Source: a bacterium (GTDB lineage Bacteria; Electryoneota; Electryoneia; Electryoneales; Electryoneaceae). Taken from it: a stretch of 64,000 bases of DNA. The DNA lies in the NCBI GenBank assembly GCA_028278125.1, contig JANQEY010000305.1:1-64000 (forward strand). Direction: 5' to 3'. The notes beneath the pieces were generated by a model that made no database searches, was not told the DNA's origin, and was given only the letters and a program-made list of their open reading frames with translations. Positions 32,837 to 39,927 of this stretch are shown here, in pieces. The stretch's first letter is position 1. Each line of letters opens with the position of its first letter. The translations under genes and the position numbers were made by a program.

Positions 32837-35199
32837 GCGAGTATAAGATCCTCAATACACGAGCCCCCCGTGTGGATGCTGTCGACAAGGCAACCGGTAA
32901 GGCAGAATACACTGACGACCTGAAACGATCAGGAACGCTATACGCTGCTATCTTGCACAGCCCAATCGCCCATGCGAAGATCATCAATATTGATATATCC
33001 AAGGCTGAAACTATGCCGGGGGTTGTTGCTGTTGTGACCTCGAAAGATGCCGGTACTGATCCTTATGGTGTCAGCCCGGCACGATATGATGAAACCATCT
33101 TCTGCCATGACAGGGTTAGATACATTGGCGACGAAATTGCCGCAGTCGCGGCGGTTGACGAAGACACAGCGCTGGAAGCTGTCAGAAGAATAATGGTAGA
33201 TTTTGAACCTTTACCGGTTATCCTTGACGGCATCGAGGCTATTGAAGATGGGCAACTTCAGCTCCATGAAAAATACAGGAATAATATCTGCGCCAAGGTC
33301 AACTGGGACTTTGGTGACGTAGAACAGGCGAAAAAAGAAGCCCATATAATCCGTACCGACGAGATGTACAGCAAAATGCAGGATGCGGCGTTTATGGAGC
33401 CGCAGTCTGTCCTGGCCGAGGTGGATTCCAACGGTATGTTGACAATGTGGAGCTCAACCCAGGCACCGCATTATGTCCAGCGTACCCTGGCCATGGCGCT
33501 TAAGCTCCCGTTGCATAAAGTCAGGGTAATCAAACCGGCTGTGGGTGGTGGATTTGGACCGAAGGCATCGTGTTCATCAGCTGAACTGGCGGTGTGTCTA
33601 CTGGCCATGAAGACAGGAAAACCGGTCAAATTCACCTTTGACAGGGAGCAGGTATTCCTCCATTCGAGGGCACGACACCAGTTCTTCCATAAGATGACAA
33701 CCGGGATCAACAAGGACGGTACCCTGTCATTCCTCGAGCACGAATGTGTTCTTGACGGTGGGGCATATGCCAGCTTTGGAATCGCGACGATCTATTATGC
33801 CGGTTCGCTACTTGGTGGTCCATATCGACTGAAGAACATGAAATATGACGGGTACCGTGTTGTAACCAATAAACCGGCATGTGGAGCGCAACGTGGCCAT
33901 GGAGCTGTTATAGCACGGGCTCTGTTCGAAGTTCAGCTTGACAGGTTGGCGGAAGAGCTCGGAATGGACCCGATTGAACTTCGCCTTAAAAACGTGATGG
34001 ATGTCGGCGAAACCACCTGCAACGAACTGTTTGTCAGCAGTTTCGGAATGCGTGAAGCACTGGAAGCATGCCGTGATTCCGCGACATGGCAGCAGAAAAG
34101 AGCATTCGGAGGAAAAACCCGAGGTAGTGGTAAAGGTATAGGAGCAGCGTGTGGTTTCTTTGTGTCTGGGGCTGGTTATTCGATCTACCGGTCAAGGACC
34201 TATCACTGCACGGTTGTTACCAAGGTTGACGAAGTTGGCGGCGGAGTACTTGTCTCATCTGGAGCAGCAGACATTGGCCAGGGTTCGGATACGATGCTCG
34301 CGATGATCACCGCCGAGGAGCTGGGACTGGACCTGAAGGAAGTTCGGGTGCAATCGGGTGACTCGAACCTGAGTGTTGACCTCGGAGCATATTCAAGCCG
34401 CACAACCCTGATGACAGGAGCAGCCTGCCGTGATGCTGCACAAGACGTAAAGAGGCAAATACTGTCCGCGGTCGCGGGACGGTTAAATGTTCCACCGGAA
34501 ACACTCGACCTGAAGGACGGACATGTTGTCAGCCTGGCTGATCCGATAGATTTTTCAGATCTGCGCGAGGAATTCCTCGGTGAGCACGTTGGGTTTACCG
34601 ACACACCGGACGGACCAAACCTGACATTCCGTGAGGCAAGCAGGATCGCGTTCCTGGAGATAGGTTCAGTGGTTGGGACGGGCAGCTACCGTCCGCCAAA
34701 ACTTGGCGGATCATTTAAAGGAGCTGCTGTGGGTACATCCCCTGCGTTCGGCTGTTCAGCACAGATCGCCGAGGTTACCGTAGACCTGGAAACCGGCGAA
34801 ATAACGGTCGACAGGATTACAGGAGCCCATGATTGTGGATTTGCCATCAACCGGACACAGGTTGAGGGACAGATGCAGGGATCAATGATGATGGGGATGG
34901 GTGAAGCCCTTATGGAACAGATTGTCTATGATGACAAAGGTCATATCCTCAATCGGAACCTGGCTGAATACAAAATCCCGACATCCATCGATATGCCTCA
35001 ATTGGACTCAATCATTATTGAATCTGATGAGCCAAATGGTCCCTACGGTGCAAAGGAAGTTGGTGAAGGCGCGATTATGCCTGTGATTCCATCGATTCTA
35101 AATGCCGTATATGATGCCACTGGTGTAAGAATAAACGAGCTGCCGGTCACCCCGGAACGGATTCGTTTGGCTTTGAAGAAGAAGAGGCAGGACAGCTAA
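32833..35199 (+). CDS. Xanthine-dehydrogenase-family Mo catalytic subunit
   Basis: 788 residues. The molybdopterin-binding subunit of a hydroxylase that uses water as oxygen source. Visible: KATGKAEYTDDL at the start, PAVGGGFGPKA near the Mo-pterin site, and the catalytic Glu in GAKEVGEGAIMPVIP close to the C-terminus. Gene order is FAD-FeS-Mo. Substrate unresolved: 4-hydroxybenzoyl-CoA reductase would suit the neighbourhood, but its FAD subunit signature is missing; an aldehyde, N-heterocycle or aryl-CoA hydroxylase is equally possible. It is followed by mocA and xdhC, so the cofactor is probably sulfurated MCD. Confidence 0.88.
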   Translation: MSEYKILNTRAPRVDAVDKATGKAEYTDDLKRSGTLYAAILHSPIAHAKIINIDISKAETMPGVVAVVTSKDAGTDPYGVSPARYDETIFCHDRVRYIGDEIAAVAAVDEDTALEAVRRIMVDFEPLPVILDGIEAIEDGQLQLHEKYRNNICAKVNWDFGDVEQAKKEAHIIRTDEMYSKMQDAAFMEPQSVLAEVDSNGMLTMWSSTQAPHYVQRTLAMALKLPLHKVRVIKPAVGGGFGPKASCSSAELAVCLLAMKTGKPVKFTFDREQVFLHSRARHQFFHKMTTGINKDGTLSFLEHECVLDGGAYASFGIATIYYAGSLLGGPYRLKNMKYDGYRVVTNKPACGAQRGHGAVIARALFEVQLDRLAEELGMDPIELRLKNVMDVGETTCNELFVSSFGMREALEACRDSATWQQKRAFGGKTRGSGKGIGAACGFFVSGAGYSIYRSRTYHCTVVTKVDEVGGGVLVSSGAADIGQGSDTMLAMITAEELGLDLKEVRVQSGDSNLSVDLGAYSSRTTLMTGAACRDAAQDVKRQILSAVAGRLNVPPETLDLKDGHVVSLADPIDFSDLREEFLGEHVGFTDTPDGPNLTFREASRIAFLEIGSVVGTGSYRPPKLGGSFKGAAVGTSPAFGCSAQIAEVTVDLETGEITVDRITGAHDCGFAINRTQVEGQMQGSMMMGMGEALMEQIVYDDKGHILNRNLAEYKIPTSIDMPQLDSIIIESDEPNGPYGAKEVGEGAIMPVIPSILNAVYDATGVRINELPVTPERIRLALKKKRQDS

Positions 35200-35253
35200 G
35201 AAAATCTTGATTAAATATTCTATTATTTGGATATCCATCAAGGAATATCTACT

Positions 35254-35290
35254 GTGTCGTTGCGAGGAAGCGAAGCGACGAAGCAATCTC
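35254..35290 (+). repeat. Solo copy C of the GTGTCGTTGCGAG...GAAGCAATCTC repeat
   Basis: 37 nt, plus orientation, in the gap between the XDH-like Mo subunit and mocA. Best-preserved long-form copy in the window. Confidence 0.88.
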
Positions 35291-35347
35291 GCTTTTTTCA
35301 TTGACTGGAAAACTCCGCTCAAGAATAAAATATTGATACGATAGAAA

Positions 35348-35953
35348 ATGAAATCCCCCCCAACAAACGCCATAATTCTGGCCGCCGGAATGGGCGAACG
35401 GATTGGCGGACCGAAAGCGTTACTGGAGCTGGAGGGACAAACACTGCTCGAAAGAATGGTTTCTCTTCTTTCCTGGCTCCCGTTAAACCAGATCACATGC
35501 GTGATAAATCAAACAATACAGGAAAAAATTCAAGACCTGGCAACAATTGCCGTACCCAGATCGGGTGACCTTTTGACTGTCGTAAACAACGATCTGGATA
35601 CAGGCCCATTACGTTCAATTCAAATTGGTTTAGAGGCATTTGAAAAAAGAAATTCAAACGTCCTGATTATGCCGGTTGATTTTCCTTTTATCAAACCATC
35701 GACAATTCGACTTCTGCTGGAAACAATAAATCCGGGAAGGGTAAATATTCCGGTCTACCAGGGAAAACGCGGTCACCCACCAGTGTTTGGATCAAAGCTG
35801 ATTCCTCAACTCTGGAAAGCCCCGCTTGACAAAGGTGCCAGATGGATTTACCAAGCATTACCCGATAAAATCAATCACATTGAAACAGATGACGAGGGAA
35901 TACTGCAAAACGTCAATACTCCGGAAGATTGGCAGAAATGGACTAAACCATAG
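35348..35953 (+). CDS. mocA: MocA-like molybdenum cofactor cytidylyltransferase
   Basis: 201 residues. NTP-transferase fold: N-terminal AIILAAGMGERIGGPKALLELEG (signature LAAGxGxRxGxPK), VDFPFIKP for metal binding and GKRGHPPVFG, the MocA/CoxC hallmark. It joins CTP to Moco to make MCD, the cofactor of bacterial xanthine-dehydrogenase-family enzymes, which fits its place right behind the hydroxylase genes. MobA-type guanylyltransferase is less likely, and a clear MobA follows at 37252. Confidence 0.82.
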   Translation: MKSPPTNAIILAAGMGERIGGPKALLELEGQTLLERMVSLLSWLPLNQITCVINQTIQEKIQDLATIAVPRSGDLLTVVNNDLDTGPLRSIQIGLEAFEKRNSNVLIMPVDFPFIKPSTIRLLLETINPGRVNIPVYQGKRGHPPVFGSKLIPQLWKAPLDKGARWIYQALPDKINHIETDDEGILQNVNTPEDWQKWTKP

Positions 35954-35981
35954 TACCTTGTTCCCGGATTAGCGGAGAGAA

Positions 35982-36764
35982 ATGATGCCAGACTCTATTT
36001 GGAAAAAAGCAGCTGAACTGGAATCAAAAGGACAAGCGTTCTGCCTGGTAATGATCAGCGAAACATCGGGATCTGTCCCTAGACGTCCCGGGGCGGCAAT
36101 GCTGGTTTACGGAGAAGGATCATCAATCGGTTCTGTTGGTGGAGGAACCGTAGAACGGATGTGTGTAGACATTGCCCTCGAGACGATGTCCACGGGTAAA
36201 ACCATGACCAGATCCCTGAGCCTGGATGATGCGAAAAATGAAGAAACCGGTTCCATCTGTGGTGGAAGAATGACACTGGTATTTTATCCACGTCCAGCTG
36301 ATAGAATTCTTCACCTTTTCGGCGCGGGTCATGTAGCCCGTCCAACCTGTCACCTTGCGGCAATGGCAGGATACTCCGTAATCGTTTATGACGACAACGC
36401 AGAATACGCCAACAGGGATTATTTCCCGGACGCTTCCTCGATAAAAGTTGGTGATAATGTAGGGCTCGCTAAAGAAGCCGAAATCAATTCTAATGATTCA
36501 CTGGTAATAATGTCCGCGTCTCACGAAACTGACCTGGAAGTTTTAAAAACCGTTAAGGATAAACTGCCAGGTTATATCGGCGTAATAGCAAGCAAAAAGA
36601 AGGCGCTCGAGTTCAGGAAAAAACTTGAAGTAGATGGATGGAGCAAAGAAGCAATAGATTTAATCCATATGCCGATAGGGTTGGATATCGGTGCAAGAAT
36701 ACCAGAAGAGATTGCAATCTCTGTTGTCAGTGAGCTTATCCAGGAACGTGGACCGATAGAGTAG
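35982..36764 (+). CDS. xdhC: XdhC/CoxI-family Moco maturation factor
   Basis: 260 residues. N-terminal XdhC domain (SGSVPRRPGAAMLVYG, SIGSVGGGTVE, GSICGGRMTLVFYP) and a C-terminal Rossmann domain (LHLFGAGHVARPTCHLA). XdhC binds Moco, supports its sulfuration and hands it to the hydroxylase. The Cys of ICGGRM is the expected conserved one. It follows mocA by 28 nt. Confidence 0.92.
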   Translation: MMPDSIWKKAAELESKGQAFCLVMISETSGSVPRRPGAAMLVYGEGSSIGSVGGGTVERMCVDIALETMSTGKTMTRSLSLDDAKNEETGSICGGRMTLVFYPRPADRILHLFGAGHVARPTCHLAAMAGYSVIVYDDNAEYANRDYFPDASSIKVGDNVGLAKEAEINSNDSLVIMSASHETDLEVLKTVKDKLPGYIGVIASKKKALEFRKKLEVDGWSKEAIDLIHMPIGLDIGARIPEEIAISVVSELIQERGPIE

Positions 36765-36767
36765 ACC

Positions 36768-37250
36768 ATGATTAAACTTCCGCCCGGGGTTGAGATAGAA
36801 GAGATTCCCCTCGATAAACGTTACAGTAGCAACCTCAAGGGACTGTTGATCCGGATTCGCAAACTCTACGAAGCCATCGAAGACCGCTTTGGTGAAGAAG
36901 GTTTGGAGCTGGTAACGGAGGTCAGTGACCAGTACGGCAAGGAGATCGCCGAACGGGTAAAAACTCGTGAAGGAGAGATGAGCCTGCGTGATGTGGGATT
37001 GTTCCTGGTGAAAATCTTCAACGGGATGCGTTCTGAAGGTGAAGTACTCGAGTTTTCTGACGAAAAAGTTGTAATAATGGTTCCCGAATGTCCGTACCCT
37101 TTTACCCGTCCTCAAACCTGTAAGGCCCACACCAGGATGGAAGAGTCGCTGGTAGAAGGGCTCAATCCAGACCTCGACTACGTGATAGAAAAGTGTGTCC
37201 CAAGTGGTGATTCCCAGTGCTGGCATGTCCTTAAGAAGAAGGACTCATAA
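36768..37250 (+). CDS. Small Cys-rich protein, ATC-hydrolase-like family
   Basis: 160 residues. Helical N-terminal half, then a Cys-rich segment: PECPYPFTRPQTCKAHTR, NPDLDYVIEKCVPSGDSQC and W/H. The spacing CP...C...GLNPDL...C.P.GD..C recalls proteins annotated as L-2-amino-thiazoline-4-carboxylate hydrolase, a family whose members are mostly uncharacterised. No signal peptide. Sits 3 nt after xdhC and 1 nt before mobA, so a role in Mo-enzyme maturation or in sulfur handling is a fair guess, but unproven. Confidence 0.6.
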   Translation: MIKLPPGVEIEEIPLDKRYSSNLKGLLIRIRKLYEAIEDRFGEEGLELVTEVSDQYGKEIAERVKTREGEMSLRDVGLFLVKIFNGMRSEGEVLEFSDEKVVIMVPECPYPFTRPQTCKAHTRMEESLVEGLNPDLDYVIEKCVPSGDSQCWHVLKKKDS

Positions 37251-37251
37251 A

Positions 37252-37833
37252 GTGGAAGAAGTACGCCCATATATAATCGCAGGTGGTAAAAGTTCACGGA
37301 TGGGAAGCGATAAACGTTTTCTTGAATTTCACGGTTCCACATTGCTTGAACGTACAATTTCAGTCGTTCGCGAAACGATGAATCTATCACCGGTATTGGT
37401 AGGCGACAATCTCCCGGAACTCAAAGCTAAAGATCTTCGATTTATTAACGACGCGAAAAAGGACTGCGGCCCTCTTGGAGGGATTGTCTCGGCATTAGAG
37501 GACTGTGATAAAGAGTGGGTGTTGACTGTTGCTGTAGATATGCCATTCCTTGATTCATCATCTTTACGGGAACTCCTGGATGCCAACCGTAAAAACCTTG
37601 ATGTTATAACCTTATCTGCCACTGATGAACCCGAGCCGTTAGTGGCCCTCTACAGAACATCAACAAAACAACTCTGGCGAGATCAACTAGAATCTGGGAA
37701 TTTGAAAATGCGGGAAGGAATTTTTCAACTTCGCTGGAAAGTAATAGAACCTGATTCAGGTGAACGTGTATTGATAAACATCAACACGTTGGACGATTTC
37801 GAAAAAGCCAGGAGAAAATTACAGAACTGGTAG
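37252..37833 (+). CDS. mobA: MobA, molybdenum cofactor guanylyltransferase
   Basis: 193 residues from the GTG at 37252 (with AGAAGGA upstream); the frame also opens at 37195 inside the preceding gene. Motifs IIAGGKSSRMGSDKRFLEFHG, CGPLGGIVSAL and VDMPFLDSSSL are those of MobA, which joins GMP to Moco. It works with MobB (7390). The bis-MGD product is needed by the PadB-like enzyme at 39928. Convergent with moeA. Confidence 0.9.
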   Translation: MEEVRPYIIAGGKSSRMGSDKRFLEFHGSTLLERTISVVRETMNLSPVLVGDNLPELKAKDLRFINDAKKDCGPLGGIVSALEDCDKEWVLTVAVDMPFLDSSSLRELLDANRKNLDVITLSATDEPEPLVALYRTSTKQLWRDQLESGNLKMREGIFQLRWKVIEPDSGERVLININTLDDFEKARRKLQNW

Positions 37834-37867
37834 GTGTCGTCCCCGACTTGGTCGGGGATCCAGTGTC
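37834..37867 (+). repeat. Palindromic dispersed-type repeat after mobA
   Basis: Starts GTGTCGTCCCCGAC; CCCCGAC (37841-37847) and GTCGGGG (37851-37857) form a 7-bp stem with a 3-nt loop, followed by ATCCAGTGTC. Only one copy is in this window, but the form is familiar from dispersed intergenic repeats in other genomes. It begins with the same GTGTCGT as the GIY-YIG-associated repeat. It may also help to end mobA transcription. Confidence 0.55.
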
Positions 37868-37954
37868 TTTAGGAAAGGATAGAAACTAAAATATATCCTG
37901 TTGTCGAAGCCAACAGGGCCACCCACGATAGTAAAATTTATTGTCTTTTTGTAG

Positions 37955-37976
37955 CCCGGACCGCCCTCGGTCCGGG
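37955..37976. repeat. Second hairpin in the mobA-moeA gap
   Basis: CCCGGACCG (37955-37963) pairs with CGGTCCGGG (37968-37976), 9 bp, 4-nt loop. No T-run follows on either strand, so it is not a standard terminator. Probably another repeat-type palindrome between convergent genes. Confidence 0.5.
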
Positions 37977-38025
37977 ACCGATCTAAGGTAGCGCGTGATC
38001 AGCGTATCCCGGGGAATTCTATTTA

Positions 38026-39255
38026 TTACCATTTCCACCTGTATGGAAAACACCGGATCATGTCACCCTTCTTATATTCCTTTCCTGTTTCCAGCAGAAC
38101 CAGAGCGTTGGACCTGCCAAGCGCAACCAGGTCATGAGACCCCTTCCATTTAACTGTCAATGCTGATTTGTTTCCAGCAGGTAGCCCGGGGACAGTGTTA
38201 CCCGGGACATATTCGAGGACACTTGGCACAAAAACAGGCCTTTTACCTTTTACAACAGCATCTTCTTCCAGCTCCGCTTCAAAGCTGTCAATTTCGAATG
38301 AAGGATTGCCTGAAAGTGCTTCAGCAAGTGGGGATACATACAACCGCCAGCAGACAAACGACGACACAGGATTTCCCGGCAACCCAAGTATCCAACAGCT
38401 ACCAAGTTTTGCTACAAGGATCGGTTTACCGGGTTTCTGGCGAACCTTGTGAAACAATATCTCAGCGCCAAGTTGTTTAACTGCTTGCGGGACAAAGTCG
38501 TAATCGCCGACAGACACCCCGCCGGTTGTCACAATGATATTTACTTCTTCAGCAAGCTTTTCAAGTTTACCCTGCATCAGGTCGAGGTTATCGACCGAAC
38601 TGAAAACTCCATGAACCTCGAGGTTTTCCTCTCGCGCCATTGCCGCCAGCATAGGACCATTACTGTCACGTAATTTTCCTGGTTCAACTTTTTCACCGGG
38701 TGCAACCAGCTCCGAACCGGTCATCAACACAGCAACTTTAGGACGGGGGATAACATCGATCTCGATTTTTCCGCCAGAAGCGATCAACGATATGTCCGCT
38801 GGGGAGATTTTTGTTCCCCTATCTACCAGCACATCACCCTTTGAAAAAATCTCGCCCTTTTTCCTTATGTGTTTCCCCTGTTCGATGGATTCAAAACTAA
38901 CAGTACCGTCTTCATGTACCGTAGCCAGTTCCTGCATTACAACAGTATCAGCATTTTGTGGAACAGGTGCCCCGGTAAAAATGCGCACTGCTTTTCCTTC
39001 TGCCAGGACACCGGGTGAATCTCCAGCGGCAGATACAAATTCAATTTCATAGGCATCTTTGAGTTTAGTCGGATCATATTTCAAGGCGTATCCATCCATT
39101 GCGGAAATATCCGTTCCGGGAATATCAAGCTCAGCGTGGACGTCCTCCGCAATTCGTTTCCCCAGGGCTTCTTCATATTCCACCGTAGTGGGTGAAAGGG
39201 GATTAATCTCTTTTGCTAATATTGATCGAGCGTCGTCAAATTCAATCAGACTCAT
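38026..39255 (-). CDS. moeA: MoeA, molybdopterin molybdotransferase
   Basis: 409 residues, the usual length. Inserts molybdate into adenylated molybdopterin. Motifs: PGTDISAMDGYALKY near the start, FTGAPVPQNADTVVMQE, TTGGVSVGDYDFV (MPT-binding loop) and LPGNPVSSFVCW. Gene is on the minus strand, convergent with mobA. Together with the MOSC-MogA protein (1639) it completes the insertion step. Confidence 0.95.
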   Translation of the reverse strand: MSLIEFDDARSILAKEINPLSPTTVEYEEALGKRIAEDVHAELDIPGTDISAMDGYALKYDPTKLKDAYEIEFVSAAGDSPGVLAEGKAVRIFTGAPVPQNADTVVMQELATVHEDGTVSFESIEQGKHIRKKGEIFSKGDVLVDRGTKISPADISLIASGGKIEIDVIPRPKVAVLMTGSELVAPGEKVEPGKLRDSNGPMLAAMAREENLEVHGVFSSVDNLDLMQGKLEKLAEEVNIIVTTGGVSVGDYDFVPQAVKQLGAEILFHKVRQKPGKPILVAKLGSCWILGLPGNPVSSFVCWRLYVSPLAEALSGNPSFEIDSFEAELEEDAVVKGKRPVFVPSVLEYVPGNTVPGLPAGNKSALTVKWKGSHDLVALGRSNALVLLETGKEYKKGDMIRCFPYRWKW

Positions 39256-39461
39256 TTCGAGTTCCTTGATGTGTATAGGAAATATGAGACAACAATATAT
39301 CCGAAAATAATCTCAACTGCTATAAATATAAAATTAGTAGAATAGGAATTAACTGGATGAGCTGCATTATATGAAGCCATAAAAATTAGTAGAGGTAAAC
39401 AGAGACAATTAGGGATTAAAACCAGGGCAATTTTACACCAGTTTTTGCTCCTCTCCAACAA
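39252..39461 (-). CDS. Possible small two-helix membrane protein upstream of moeA
   Basis: 69 residues with two hydrophobic segments (IALVLIPNCLCLPLLIFMA and FIFIAVEIIFGYIVVSYFL). Its stop overlaps the moeA start (ATGA), which supports translation, but the TTG start has a weak context and composition alone is not decisive. Unknown family. Confidence 0.3.
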   Translation of the reverse strand: MLERSKNWCKIALVLIPNCLCLPLLIFMASYNAAHPVNSYSTNFIFIAVEIIFGYIVVSYFLYTSRNSK

Positions 39462-39927
39462 AAAATGAGCGCGTACTAAGATCTTCTTAGTGCAATATAG
39501 AAAACGATTTAAGTAAGAAAAATGATTATAAATTGTGGTTTTAGGCGAGCTTAACTTCTTTATTTATATATGCAAGAACTAATTATATATTTCTGACTGA
39601 AAAAATATTTCTTTCAAAGAAAAGCCATGATATATTTGCAGGTGGTAAACCGGAGCATTTTAAAATGAAAAATTTAAGCCCGGTTTAGACAGCCTGATTT
39701 TCGGAAAAACATATTTTAGAATAACCCGAACGGGTATTATTAAAGATACAAATCCCTACATGGATTTAATGAATCACGGTTCCTGTATCAAGCGCTTGTA
39801 ACAGTTTTCACAATCCTCAAGATTACAAAGTAAGCTGTTGGATTAATTTCTTCTCTTTTCGACTGTTTAATAGCCTCTTACTGGAAATCACAGTGATCCA
39901 AATTTCATGGAAGACAGGAGTCATCCC
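39462..39927. other. Intergenic region upstream of the PadB-like operon
   Basis: About 465 nt, AT-rich, between divergent transcripts. Two short dyads: ACTAAG/CTTAGT (39475-39480, 39486-39491) and ACCCG/CGGGT (39724-39728, 39731-39735). These are possible operators. No ORF or RNA gene recognised. Confidence 0.4.

Noticed and set aside
32369..35199. 4-hydroxybenzoyl-CoA reductase (HcrABC) as a firm call
   Set aside because: The FAD subunit lacks the Cys-rich [4Fe-4S] insertion that is diagnostic.
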